Of a DNA stretch of 64,000 nucleotides, positions 42,642-51,098 are shown piece after piece. Source of the stretch: Prochlorococcus sp. AG-402-K10 (lineage in GTDB: Bacteria; Cyanobacteriota; Cyanobacteriia; PCC-6307; Cyanobiaceae); the NCBI GenBank assembly GCA_003216835.1, contig QCIF01000002.1, positions 124,001 to 188,000 of the forward strand, in the 5' to 3' direction. A program made the position numbers and the translations under genes. The notes under the pieces are model-generated. The model was not told where the DNA came from and did not search any database. It was given only the letters and a program-made list of their open reading frames with translations. How positions within the stretch are numbered: position 1 is the first letter of the stretch; each line of letters starts with the position of its first letter.

Positions 42642-43550
42642 TTGAAAAATTCAATTTCACAAATAAATAAAGCATATGAAATATGCCGTAAAGAAACTCA
42701 AAAATGGGCTAAAACCTTTTACTTAGGAACTCTTTTATTACCACTAGAAAAGAGAAAAGCGATTTGGGCTATTTATGTTTGGTGTAGAAGAACAGACGAG
42801 ATAATGGATAGCCTAGAAGCTTCAACCAAATCAAAAGATGAACTGTCAGATAACTTAAATCAATGGGAAGAAAATACCAAAAATATATTTAAAGGAAATA
42901 TAAAATCAGAATTAGATGCTGTCCTTGTAGATACAATCGAGAAATATCCACAAACTATTCAACCTTATTTAGACATGATTGAAGGACAAAGGATGGATTT
43001 ATACAAATTTAGATATAAGAATTTCTCTGAATTAAAACTCTACTGTTATCGTGTCGCAGGAACAGTTGGTTTAATGACCCAGAATGTTATGGGGATAGAT
43101 AAAGCATATACATCAGCGCCATGGAGTAACAAGCCTGACCCTTCAGAAGCAGCGATAGCTTTGGGTATAGCTAATCAATTAACTAACATATTAAGAGATG
43201 TCGGGGAAGATAGGCAAAGAGGGAGAATATATTTACCTCAGGAAGATATAGAGAAATTTAATTACTCTGAAAAAGAACTCTTAAACGGTGAAATAAATAA
43301 TCAATGGAGAAGACTTATGAACTTTCAACTAACCAGAGCTAGAGATTGGTTCCAAAAATCTGAAGATGGCATTAAGTGGTTATCTGCTGATGCAAGATGG
43401 CCTGTATGGACATCATTACGCCTTTACAGAGGCATATTAGATTCTATTGAAAGGTTAGATTATGATGTTTTCAATAATAGGGCTTTTGTAAAAAATTCTG
43501 TAAAAGCTTTTGAACTTCCAATATCTTTTTTAATCTCTAGAATTAGATAA
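42642..43550 (+). CDS. crtB: 15-cis-phytoene synthase
   Basis: CrtB joins two geranylgeranyl diphosphates to phytoene. The 302-residue protein has the two Asp-rich motifs of head-to-head prenyl synthases, D-E-I-M-D at 52-56 and D-V-G-E-D-R-Q-R-G-R, plus R-V-A-G-T-V-G-L-M and I-A-N-Q-L-T-N-I-L. The start codon is TTG 42642, which gives the expected N-terminus. It is downstream of crtP in the same direction and convergent with the RRM gene (adjacent ends). Confidence 0.95.
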   Translation: MKNSISQINKAYEICRKETQKWAKTFYLGTLLLPLEKRKAIWAIYVWCRRTDEIMDSLEASTKSKDELSDNLNQWEENTKNIFKGNIKSELDAVLVDTIEKYPQTIQPYLDMIEGQRMDLYKFRYKNFSELKLYCYRVAGTVGLMTQNVMGIDKAYTSAPWSNKPDPSEAAIALGIANQLTNILRDVGEDRQRGRIYLPQEDIEKFNYSEKELLNGEINNQWRRLMNFQLTRARDWFQKSEDGIKWLSADARWPVWTSLRLYRGILDSIERLDYDVFNNRAFVKNSVKAFELPISFLISRIR

Positions 43551-43970
43551 TTAGGCAGGTGTCTTCTGATTCGCTAATAAATCTTTTAGCTTGGAAAGTT
43601 CACCAGCCCATCTTGGATCAGGAGCTTCGAGATTAGGGGCATCACTATGAACAATTTTCTTAAAGTCTTTCCTCTTCTTATTCCTATTAGAGTTTGCATT
43701 ATTTCTTTTATTTGAAGAAGAATCTTTCTTTTCTGATAATTCCACCCTCAACTTAGAACCATTAAATTCAAAGCCATTTAATTTTTCTATTATTAAATTA
43801 GCATTATCTTCATTATTGGTTGAAGCGAAACCAAATCCTCTACACTCTTTAGTTTCTTTATCTAAAACTGGTTTAAATCTAATAGAGTCAGAAACTGATT
43901 TTAAAATACTATCAAATTCTTTTGGATTAAATCCTTGTGGTAAATTGCCAATGTAAATACGAATGCCCAT
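43551..43970 (-). CDS. RRM-type RNA-binding protein
   Basis: A 139-residue protein with one N-terminal RNA recognition motif: RNP2 I-Y-I-G-N-L (5-10) and RNP1 C-R-G-F-G-F-A-S (43-50). A low-complexity tail rich in Ser, Asn, Arg and Lys follows (about 85-110), and the C-terminus contains D-P-R-W-A-G-E-L. Cyanobacterial RRM proteins of this class bind RNA during cold or stress and can target thylakoid-protein mRNAs. The specific target here is unknown. Confidence 0.92.
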   Translation of the reverse strand: MGIRIYIGNLPQGFNPKEFDSILKSVSDSIRFKPVLDKETKECRGFGFASTNNEDNANLIIEKLNGFEFNGSKLRVELSEKKDSSSNKRNNANSNRNKKRKDFKKIVHSDAPNLEAPDPRWAGELSKLKDLLANQKTPA

Positions 43971-44028
43971 AAAATTTTTAAGAATGATTTAAAGTCGGAA
44001 CTTTTAAACAAAACTAAGCTATGTGTAT

Positions 44029-45276
44029 TTAATCACATTTTGGCGCATTTTGTTCAATCCATCGTTTTGCTTTATAAATAGCTTCATCTAAATTTTGTAA
44101 CCTATTAAATGCAAGCTCCTTTGAAAGATAATATAGAAGCTTTCCCATAAGAGGGCCATTCTCTATTTTTAAATGTTTTTTAATTAAATCGCCATTTACT
44201 AAATTTGTGGGATGAAATAATTTATCATCCTTATCTCGCCATCTATTTAGCCAATCTGAACGTAAATTTTGAGGCAAGTAAAAAATAAAAGAGGGAAGAA
44301 TACCTTCTAATTCTTGATGTAAATTGAATCTTTCTAATTCATTTAACTGAGAAATATTTCTTTCTCTTAAGATAAGATGCCATTTTCTTAATAACTTAGC
44401 TTTTACAATGTCAGATTTACTAAATTTAAATTTCTCCAAGGAGAACTCATCTAAAATTTGCACTACAAAAAACAAAGGTAAAAATTCATCCTTTTCATTT
44501 TGACTAAGTTGGTCATAATTAATGCCCTCTAAATCTATAAAGAAAGAATCTTTATATAAGGTTTCAAATCCAAATATATTAAATTTTTTTACCAATAAAA
44601 TAGATTGAACAGCATTTATCCCCCTCACTATTCTATGTATCTCATAATTAATTCTCTCTTTCGCAACAAGAGTTATTTTTTCTCTATTTTTTTTTATAAA
44701 ATATATTAATTGTTTATCAATATTAAAATTAAGTTCTGAAACAAAACGGAAGCACCTTAACATCCGCAATGGATCATCAAGTAAATTTTTTGTTGAATAA
44801 GTTCTAAGTATAGAAAGTTCAAGATCTTTTATTCCATTTAATGGATCAAGCAAGCAATTTTTATCAAACAAAAAAGCAATTGCATTTATTGAAAAATCTC
44901 TACTTTTCAAATCTCCTTCGATCGTGGGAGAAATCTGTTTAGCAATATCAATTGAAATATGATTCAGAATAATTCTTACTACTTCTCTTTCTTTATCCAA
45001 GACGATAAATTTTCCTTGAAATGTATCCGAAATTCTTTGTCCAATATCAATTGCATTTGAAGGAACTACAATGTCAACATCCACTTCTAAACTTATTCTC
45101 CCAAGAATAATATCTCTTATATAACCACCCACTAAAAATGATCCTTTTGGTAAAAAAGATAAAATAAAATCCCAATTATAAATTTTTATACTTCTTTCTA
45201 ATTCATTGATTATTAGTGTATGATCTTTATAAAAGTTATTTATTTCATTTTCTTTATTTTGCATGTGCATTTGCAT
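44029..45276 (-). CDS. Poly(A) polymerase/tRNA nucleotidyltransferase family protein
   Basis: A class II nucleotidyltransferase of 415 residues, either a CCA-adding enzyme, a partial CCA enzyme or a poly(A) polymerase. It has F-L-V-G-G-Y-I-R-D with the metal motif D-V-D-I-V (D-x-D), R-D-F-S-I-N-A-I-A, and D-P-L-R-M-L-R-C-F-R-F. These motifs do not separate the activities. It begins with three close methionines, and its 5' end overlaps the divergent ycf34 start by up to 14 bases, so the two promoters must lie inside each other's coding starts. Confidence 0.87.
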   Translation of the reverse strand: MQMHMQNKENEINNFYKDHTLIINELERSIKIYNWDFILSFLPKGSFLVGGYIRDIILGRISLEVDVDIVVPSNAIDIGQRISDTFQGKFIVLDKEREVVRIILNHISIDIAKQISPTIEGDLKSRDFSINAIAFLFDKNCLLDPLNGIKDLELSILRTYSTKNLLDDPLRMLRCFRFVSELNFNIDKQLIYFIKKNREKITLVAKERINYEIHRIVRGINAVQSILLVKKFNIFGFETLYKDSFFIDLEGINYDQLSQNEKDEFLPLFFVVQILDEFSLEKFKFSKSDIVKAKLLRKWHLILRERNISQLNELERFNLHQELEGILPSFIFYLPQNLRSDWLNRWRDKDDKLFHPTNLVNGDLIKKHLKIENGPLMGKLLYYLSKELAFNRLQNLDEAIYKAKRWIEQNAPKCD

Positions 45277-45514
45277 TAACTGTAAATGGGTTGATAGATG
45301 TATTACATATCATGATGTAGAAAATAATCATGGAGTTGATCATATTTGCAAGTTGCCCGATTTTAAAGCAAAAAGCCCTTTCATTCATGTAAGTATAATT
45401 AAAGATACAAAAGGTGAGTACAAAACTGAGTGGGATGTTCAATCTTGTGCAAGTTTTTCAGAAGAATTAGGGAAATGGTCTAAATATAATCCTGGATTAG
45501 AATTACCGCTATAA
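45263..45514 (+). CDS. ycf34: Ycf34, Fe-S-binding protein of oxygenic phototrophs
   Basis: An 83-residue protein beginning M-C-I-C-I-N-C-K-W-V-D-R-C, the signature of Ycf34. The clustered cysteines (Cys2, Cys4, Cys7, Cys13) plus later C-K-L-P and S-C-A-S-F are the likely cluster ligands. Ycf34 binds a 4Fe-4S cluster and affects photosynthesis in Synechocystis; its exact role is unsettled. It starts inside the first codons of the divergent nucleotidyltransferase gene and is six bases upstream of the TsaB-like gene. Confidence 0.93.
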   Translation: MCICINCKWVDRCITYHDVENNHGVDHICKLPDFKAKSPFIHVSIIKDTKGEYKTEWDVQSCASFSEELGKWSKYNPGLELPL

Positions 45515-45520
45515 AGATAG

Positions 45521-46174
45521 ATGCAAAATCAACTTACAAATATATCCAATCAACTCACATTAGCTATACATAGCACTGATAATACTTATGGTTTCGCATA
45601 CAGAAACAAAAGTGATTTTGACTCTGATAATTTTTTTATAACTAAATTTGACAATGATTTATGTAATAACTTGATAGTCGATTTCAACAAATTTATCACT
45701 AAAGAGAATCTAGAAAGAGTAAATAAAATATCCGTTAGTATAGGCCCAGCAAATTTTAATGCTTCAAGACTTATCGTGGTTTTAGCAAGAACTATTTCAC
45801 AACAAAAAAATTGTCCTTTAGAAAGCTTTAGTTCTTTTGAAGTAATGTCAAAGAGAATTGCTTTAAGAAATAATATATATAAAAAGAATAAATCATTCTG
45901 GATTTACAAGAAATTAAAACGGAAAGGATTTATCGCTGGTAAATATGAAGTTTGTATTTCGGAACAAGAGAGCAAAAAGCTGCTGCTGAAAGAAAAAGTT
46001 ATTCCAAAAATGGTGCAAGAATTAGATAATAAAGAAACTAATTTTCAAGCTAATTACGACGATAAACAAGATTTAAAGGAATTATTAAATTTATCAAATA
46101 AGAAACAAAACATATCCAATTTCAACTCATGGGAAAAAGTTTTACCACTCTATCCTATATCCCCAATTAATTAA
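45521..46174 (+). CDS. tsaB: TsaB-like protein (tRNA t6A modification)
   Basis: A 217-residue protein weakly similar to TsaB (YeaZ), the partner of TsaD in making threonylcarbamoyl-adenosine at tRNA position 37. Support comes from L-A-I-H-S-T-D-N-T-Y-G-F-A near residues 13-25 (the actin-like phosphate-1 region) and S-I-G-P-A-N-F-N-A-S-R-L in the place of the usual G-P-G-S-F-T-G-L-R. The latter is divergent. It follows ycf34 and converges on plsC (4 bp apart). Confidence 0.68.
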   Translation: MQNQLTNISNQLTLAIHSTDNTYGFAYRNKSDFDSDNFFITKFDNDLCNNLIVDFNKFITKENLERVNKISVSIGPANFNASRLIVVLARTISQQKNCPLESFSSFEVMSKRIALRNNIYKKNKSFWIYKKLKRKGFIAGKYEVCISEQESKKLLLKEKVIPKMVQELDNKETNFQANYDDKQDLKELLNLSNKKQNISNFNSWEKVLPLYPISPIN

Positions 46175-46178
46175 TTTT

Positions 46179-46799
46179 TCATCCAATCAAATTATTAATA
46201 TTGTCCTTTAAGCAATTAGTTACAACATTCAAATCCTCTTTAGATGAGCTTTTAGGAGGTTGAACAGGTTTTCCTACTTTAATAACTATTGGTGTAAAAA
46301 ATGGTATAAAAAATCTAAACCTTATCAATCTATGAGAATTAACAATTGCGACTGGTAATAATAATTTTTGGTTCTTAAAAGCTAATAATGCTGCCCCTTG
46401 TTTTGGCTTATTAACACGCCCATTTTTTTGACGCGTACCATCAATAAAAATACCAATGCAATTATCATTTGACAATTTTTCACAAGCCGTTTTTATAGTG
46501 TTTTTGTCAACTATACCTCTTTTAACAGGATAAGCTCCACAAGCCTTGATAATAAAACCAAGCAAAGGAATTTTAAAAAGTTCTGCCTTTGCCATAAAAG
46601 ATATGTTGCGACCTAAAGCATGGCCTAAAAGCGGAGGGTCAAGTAATGATCCATGATTAGAAACCATTATAAAAGAACCTTTTTGAGGAATATTTTTTTT
46701 ACCAATTAAGTAGCCTTTGAATATAAATTTATAAATAGGTAATACAATAAATAGACTTACTAATTGATAAATTAATTTTTGAAAAAAATCATTTTTCAT
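46179..46799 (-). CDS. plsC: 1-acyl-sn-glycerol-3-phosphate acyltransferase
   Basis: PlsC makes phosphatidic acid from lysophosphatidic acid. The 206-residue protein has a hydrophobic N-terminus (about 9-28), the catalytic H-x4-D motif N-H-G-S-L-L-D-P-P (His49, Asp54), K-A-E-L-F-K-I-P-L-L-G, P-V-K-R-G and F-I-D-G-T-R-Q. All are family motifs. It is the last gene of the run rpaB-plsX-fabH-fabD-plsC, with five bases between it and fabD. Confidence 0.93.
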   Translation of the reverse strand: MKNDFFQKLIYQLVSLFIVLPIYKFIFKGYLIGKKNIPQKGSFIMVSNHGSLLDPPLLGHALGRNISFMAKAELFKIPLLGFIIKACGAYPVKRGIVDKNTIKTACEKLSNDNCIGIFIDGTRQKNGRVNKPKQGAALLAFKNQKLLLPVAIVNSHRLIRFRFFIPFFTPIVIKVGKPVQPPKSSSKEDLNVVTNCLKDNINNLIG

Positions 46800-46804
46800 A
46801 CAAA

Positions 46805-47701
46805 TTAATATTTTAATTGATCTGAAGATGAAACTTGAGAAATTTTTATATCCTTCAAGTGTCTTTTACATAAACCACTTAATACATTAGAAGGGCCAAT
46901 TTCAACAATATGAAGATTACTATCTTCTGACATTAAATCCATAGTTTCGCGCCATCTAACACCATTGCACATTTGATTTTCCAATCTACTTTTAAGTTCG
47001 TCCGAATCATTACAAAAAGATGGATAATAGTTACTAATGACTGGGAAAGAAGGAGTATTAAATTTAATAGTTTTTAAATACTCAGTAAATTTAATTGAGG
47101 GCTCTCTCATAAATGGAGAATGAAAAGCTCCAGAAACATTTAATTTCAAAAATCTTTTACAAGAAATTTCTTTAGAAAAATTATCTAATGCTAATTCAGA
47201 CCCTGACAAGACAACTTGAGCAGAACTATTATCATTTGCAATAACAATGTCATCAGTTTTATCTACTAATAAATCAAGTTGATTTCTATCAAAACCAATT
47301 AATGCTGCCATAGATCCTTTTCCAGCATTGGCCATTAATTCAGACCTGACTTTTATAAGTGATACGCAATCTTCAAAAGAAAAAACATCCGCGCAATATA
47401 ATGCCGTGATTTCCCCTAAACTATGGCCAGCAACGTAAGTTGGTTTAAAACCATTTGCTTTTAAGTTATCTAATAAAACTGATTCAACTAAAAAAAGACA
47501 AATTTGTGTATTCCTTGTATTATTTATATCCTGCATAAAATTCGCCGGATCAGAATTTAATTCACAAATTTCAAATAAATTTCTTTGAAAAACCTCAGAA
47601 GCATAATTAAATCTCGTTTTTGCATTTGGCAAACTTTCAATTTCTTTTGCCATTCCAATTTTTTGCGACCCCTGACCAGGGAATACCCATGCAACTGTCA
47701 T
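46805..47701 (-). CDS. fabD: Malonyl-CoA:ACP transacylase
   Basis: FabD loads malonyl groups on ACP for fatty acid synthesis. The 298-residue protein starts W-V-F-P-G-Q-G-S-Q and has the nucleophile elbow G-H-S-L-G-E (Ser94), R, and S-G-A-F-H-S-P-F-M with the catalytic His. The length is standard. It lies between fabH (nine bases) and plsC (five bases), consistent with a fatty-acid operon. Confidence 0.95.
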   Translation of the reverse strand: MTVAWVFPGQGSQKIGMAKEIESLPNAKTRFNYASEVFQRNLFEICELNSDPANFMQDINNTRNTQICLFLVESVLLDNLKANGFKPTYVAGHSLGEITALYCADVFSFEDCVSLIKVRSELMANAGKGSMAALIGFDRNQLDLLVDKTDDIVIANDNSSAQVVLSGSELALDNFSKEISCKRFLKLNVSGAFHSPFMREPSIKFTEYLKTIKFNTPSFPVISNYYPSFCNDSDELKSRLENQMCNGVRWRETMDLMSEDSNLHIVEIGPSNVLSGLCKRHLKDIKISQVSSSDQLKY

Positions 47702-47710
47702 AATTTGTTT

Positions 47711-48718
47711 TTAACCCCATTGTATGAGGGCTGCACCCCAACTTAACCCAGCCCCAAAACCACTTGTAGCAATAATATCATTTTGTTTAATTGTATTATT
47801 TCTAATAGCCTCATCAATCATTAAAGGAATTGTTCCTGCTGAAGTATTTCCATAATTTTGTAAATTACTCAGAATCTTTTCTTTAGAAAATTTTAGCTTA
47901 TCTCCTACAGAATCTAATATTCTTTGATTAGCTTGATGCAATAAAAGCCAATCAACTTTGTCAGAATTATAATTTACCTTTTTAAATAAATCTTTAATAA
48001 TTAATGGAACTTCTCTGACTGCAAATTTATATACTTCCTGACCGTTCATCTGAACTGGAGAAAAACCACCACTAGAATACTCGATCTTATCAATTATGGA
48101 GTCTTTTTTATTCTTTGATGGGAGATTTAGAAAAGAGCCCCTTTGCCCATCAGTTCTCATATTAAATCCAATTAAATTATCAAATTCATTGGTTGCTTCA
48201 ATGGCTATTGCACCAGCACCATCTCCAAATAGAATACAGCTTCTTCTATCATTCCAATCGACATAACTTGACATTTGATCTGCACCAATAACTATAGCTC
48301 TTTTATAACTTCCACCTTTTAAAAATTGAGAGGCTGTTATTAAAGCAAATAAAAATCCACTACATGCTGCAGTTAAATCAAAAGCCACGGCATTATTTGC
48401 ACATAATTTAGCTTGAATCGCAGGGGCAGAACCAAATAAATCATTCGGAGTGGAAGTAGCTAAAACTATCAAATCAATTGTTTCAACATCCCATTTCGCC
48501 ATCTGAATTGCTGACATCGCAGCCTTATAACCCATCTGAGTTACATTTTCTTCTAAACCAGCAATCCTTCTCTGAGAAATACCTGTTCTAGATTTTATCC
48601 ATTCATCACTTGTATCGACCTTATCACTAATTTTATGATTAGTAAGTATTTGTTTAGGCACATAACTTCCACTTCCTTTGAATGAGACCCCAATCTGATT
48701 AAAATTTATTCCTTCCAA
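47711..48718 (-). CDS. fabH: Beta-ketoacyl-ACP synthase III
   Basis: FabH starts fatty acid chains from acetyl-CoA and malonyl-ACP. The 335-residue protein has T-A-A-C-S-G-F (Cys119), L-L-H-Q-A-N-Q-R-I (His) and N-Y-G-N-T-S-A-G (Asn), the complete triad. G-A-G-A-I-A-I and the C-terminal F-G-A-G-L-S-W-G are also present. It is 54 bp downstream of plsX, the largest gap in the operon, so an internal promoter is possible. Confidence 0.96.
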   Translation of the reverse strand: MEGINFNQIGVSFKGSGSYVPKQILTNHKISDKVDTSDEWIKSRTGISQRRIAGLEENVTQMGYKAAMSAIQMAKWDVETIDLIVLATSTPNDLFGSAPAIQAKLCANNAVAFDLTAACSGFLFALITASQFLKGGSYKRAIVIGADQMSSYVDWNDRRSCILFGDGAGAIAIEATNEFDNLIGFNMRTDGQRGSFLNLPSKNKKDSIIDKIEYSSGGFSPVQMNGQEVYKFAVREVPLIIKDLFKKVNYNSDKVDWLLLHQANQRILDSVGDKLKFSKEKILSNLQNYGNTSAGTIPLMIDEAIRNNTIKQNDIIATSGFGAGLSWGAALIQWG

Positions 48719-48772
48719 AAGAGTTTTTTAATTACTTATATAAGTCAACCATAAAATATGACAAAATATGTT

Positions 48773-50245
48773 CTAAGAATTTAAAACATGAAGCTTTTGA
48801 AGTTGATTTAAATTCTCCATAACATCGTGATTAACTGCAGAATGAGCTAAACGCAGAGCACTAACTACAGATAAAGACTTACTACTTCCATGTCCAATCA
48901 CACAAATTCCATTAACTCCAAGTAATAAAGCACCACCATGCTCAGCATGATCTAACCTTTTTTTTATTCTGAGTAGATTACTCTTTAAAAAAGCAGAACC
49001 AACTTTACCTCTTCTGCCTCTTGGTAGCTCAGACCTCAAAATATCTAATAAAACTCCTCCAACAGACTCAAGAAATTTAAGTAATATATTTCCTGTGAAA
49101 CCATCACAAACAACGACATCAAAACTACCAGACAAAACATCTCTACCTTCACAATTACCTACAAAATTAAAACTTTTTTCATTGGAAAGTAATTCAAAGG
49201 TTTTAAGAGATAAATCATTACCTTTGCATTCTTCTTCTCCAATATTTAATAAACCAATTCGTGGTTTTTTAATTTGTAAAACATCTTTGGCATAAATATT
49301 ACCAAGAAGGGCAAACTGATGCAGATAAGAGGGCTTGCAATCAGTATTTGCTCCAACATCTAAAACTAATACAGGGCGAGTTTGATCCCTTGTAGGGAAT
49401 AATGCACCAATAGCTGGTCTTTCAATACCTTTTAACCTACCAAGTCTAAAAATAGCAGAAGCCATCATAGCTCCTGAATTACCTGCGGAATAAACAGCTT
49501 TTGCTTGATTATTCTTTACTAAATCCATCGCAACATTTACACTAGCATTTTTTCTTTTCCTGACAGCAGTAGCTTCTTCGTTCATGCCTATAGGGTCTCC
49601 ACTATCAATTAATTCAATGCGATTATTATCAATTTCTTTTTCGAGCAATTCTAGTAAACCGACTTTTTCTGCCTCATTTCTGACATTTTTAATGTTCCCA
49701 ACAAACTTTATATTTATAGGAAATCGGCTTATCGCATCAAGGCAACCCTCAAGAATTGGAGCAGGAGCATAATCTCCACCCATACCATCAACTGCAATCC
49801 AAATTCTCTCAGCATTTGATTCGTATTTTTTTTCTAAAGGATTATCGCTATTTTGTAATCTTTTTAAAGGATCAAAAACTAATGGCTGTAATGTATTTTT
49901 TGCTAATGAACTAGCATTTGAAACTACACTACTAGCAGTATTAACAACAGATTCAGCACTTGACACTACGTTTCCAGCAACATTACCAGCAACATTACTG
50001 GCAGTATTAACAACAGATTCAGCACTTGACACTACGTTTCCAGCAACATTACCGGCAACATTACTTGCTGTACTAACAACAGATCCAGCGCCAGAGACAA
50101 CGTTACCAGCAACATTACTTGCTGTAACAGCAGAATTTGCAGCGGTATCAACTATAGAGGTCACAGCTGCGTTCCGTTTATACCAAATAACTAATCTTCT
50201 GATAGCTCTTGGCTTATTAATTTTATTTAAATTATCTTTTCCCAT
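48773..50245 (-). CDS. plsX: Phosphate acyltransferase PlsX with a repeat-bearing N-terminal extension
   Basis: PlsX makes acyl phosphate from acyl-ACP for phosphatidic acid synthesis. The catalytic core begins near residue 148 with I-W-I-A-V-D-G-M-G-G-D-Y-A-P and includes V-Y-S-A-G-N-S-G-A-M-M-A and L-D-V-G-A-N-T-D. Ahead of it is an extra 147 residues: a basic segment with R-A-I-R-R-L-V-I-W-Y-K-R, then Ala/Val/Asn/Ser/Gly-rich repeats of 22 residues (44-105), each splitting into two 11-mers. A typical PlsX has no such part. The ATG directly follows the rpaB stop, so the two genes are coupled. Confidence 0.92.
   Translation of the reverse strand: MGKDNLNKINKPRAIRRLVIWYKRNAAVTSIVDTAANSAVTASNVAGNVVSGAGSVVSTASNVAGNVAGNVVSSAESVVNTASNVAGNVAGNVVSSAESVVNTASSVVSNASSLAKNTLQPLVFDPLKRLQNSDNPLEKKYESNAERIWIAVDGMGGDYAPAPILEGCLDAISRFPINIKFVGNIKNVRNEAEKVGLLELLEKEIDNNRIELIDSGDPIGMNEEATAVRKRKNASVNVAMDLVKNNQAKAVYSAGNSGAMMASAIFRLGRLKGIERPAIGALFPTRDQTRPVLVLDVGANTDCKPSYLHQFALLGNIYAKDVLQIKKPRIGLLNIGEEECKGNDLSLKTFELLSNEKSFNFVGNCEGRDVLSGSFDVVVCDGFTGNILLKFLESVGGVLLDILRSELPRGRRGKVGSAFLKSNLLRIKKRLDHAEHGGALLLGVNGICVIGHGSSKSLSVVSALRLAHSAVNHDVMENLNQLQKLHVLNS
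49931..50116 (-). repeat. Tandem 66-bp repeats inside the plsX 5' region
   Basis: On the minus strand, residues 62-83 (50062-49997) and 84-105 (49996-49931) of PlsX are the same 22-residue unit, N-V-A-G-N-V-A-G-N-V-V then S-S-A-E-S-V-V-N-T-A-S. Their DNA copies are nearly identical, which suggests recent duplication. A third, shorter 18-residue unit precedes them (50116-50063). Confidence 0.9.
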
Positions 50246-50992
50246 TTATTTACCATCAAAAGGAGAAATATCTACAATTCTTTGAAAGAGATATCCTGTA
50301 CCTCTCGCTGTAAGAATTAATTCAGGATTTGCAGGGTCAGCTTCTAACTTTGATCTTAGTCTTGATATATGAACGTCCACTACTCTTGTATCTACATGTC
50401 TTTCTGGTGTATAACCCCAAACCTCCTTCAATATCTCTCCTCGACTAAAAGGCTCTCCTGATCTACTTACTAAAAGCTCCAAAAGACTAAATTCCATTCC
50501 AGTTAATCTAATTCTTTCATCGCTTTTGAAAACTTGTCTTCGATTTGTGTCAATTTTTATATCCGTAACCAAAATCAAACCTGAATTAGGCATTCCTGGA
50601 ATTTGTTCTTTATCTATTCTTCTTAAAACGGACCTAATTCTAGCTTCTAACTCTTTAGGACTAAAAGGTTTGACAACATAATCATCCGCTCCTAATTCTA
50701 AACCGGTTATCCGATCAGCTACATCTCCTAATGCAGTTAACATTACAATCGGCACATCAGAGTCTTTTCTTAATTCTTGGCAAACTCCATACCCATCTAA
50801 TTTAGGCATCATGACATCAAGCACAACTAAATCGGGCTCATAATCATGGAATAACTTTAGTGCTTCTTTACCATCACATGCCGTGATAACTTTGTAACCA
50901 ATCATAGAGAGACGTGTCTCTAGAATTCTTCTAATGCTTGCCTCATCATCAGCAACCAATATTGTTTCTTTAGTTTGACTAGATACAGCCAT
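50246..50992 (-). CDS. rpaB: OmpR-type response regulator RpaB
   Basis: RpaB (Ycf27) is the cyanobacterial regulator that represses high-light genes in low light and binds HLR1 sites. The 248-residue protein has the receiver motif V-A-D-D-E-A, phospho-acceptor Asp59 in V-V-L-D-V-M-M-P-K, M-L-T-A-L and K-P-F-S-P-K-E-L, and a winged-helix domain with R-L-T-G-M-E-F-S-L-L and H-V-D-T-R-V-V-D-V-H-I-S-R-L-R-S-K. The close match over the receiver and the winged helix supports RpaB rather than RpaA. It heads the lipid operon plsX-fabH-fabD-plsC. Confidence 0.93.
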   Translation of the reverse strand: MAVSSQTKETILVADDEASIRRILETRLSMIGYKVITACDGKEALKLFHDYEPDLVVLDVMMPKLDGYGVCQELRKDSDVPIVMLTALGDVADRITGLELGADDYVVKPFSPKELEARIRSVLRRIDKEQIPGMPNSGLILVTDIKIDTNRRQVFKSDERIRLTGMEFSLLELLVSRSGEPFSRGEILKEVWGYTPERHVDTRVVDVHISRLRSKLEADPANPELILTARGTGYLFQRIVDISPFDGK

Positions 50993-51098
50993 TTGTTTCT
51001 ATTAGCTAATCAGTAAGAGAATTTATTCTTATCCTAATCTAACTTGTAGAGGGGCAATATCCAAAACATATAAGTCCGTCATTCTATTCAAAACCTTA

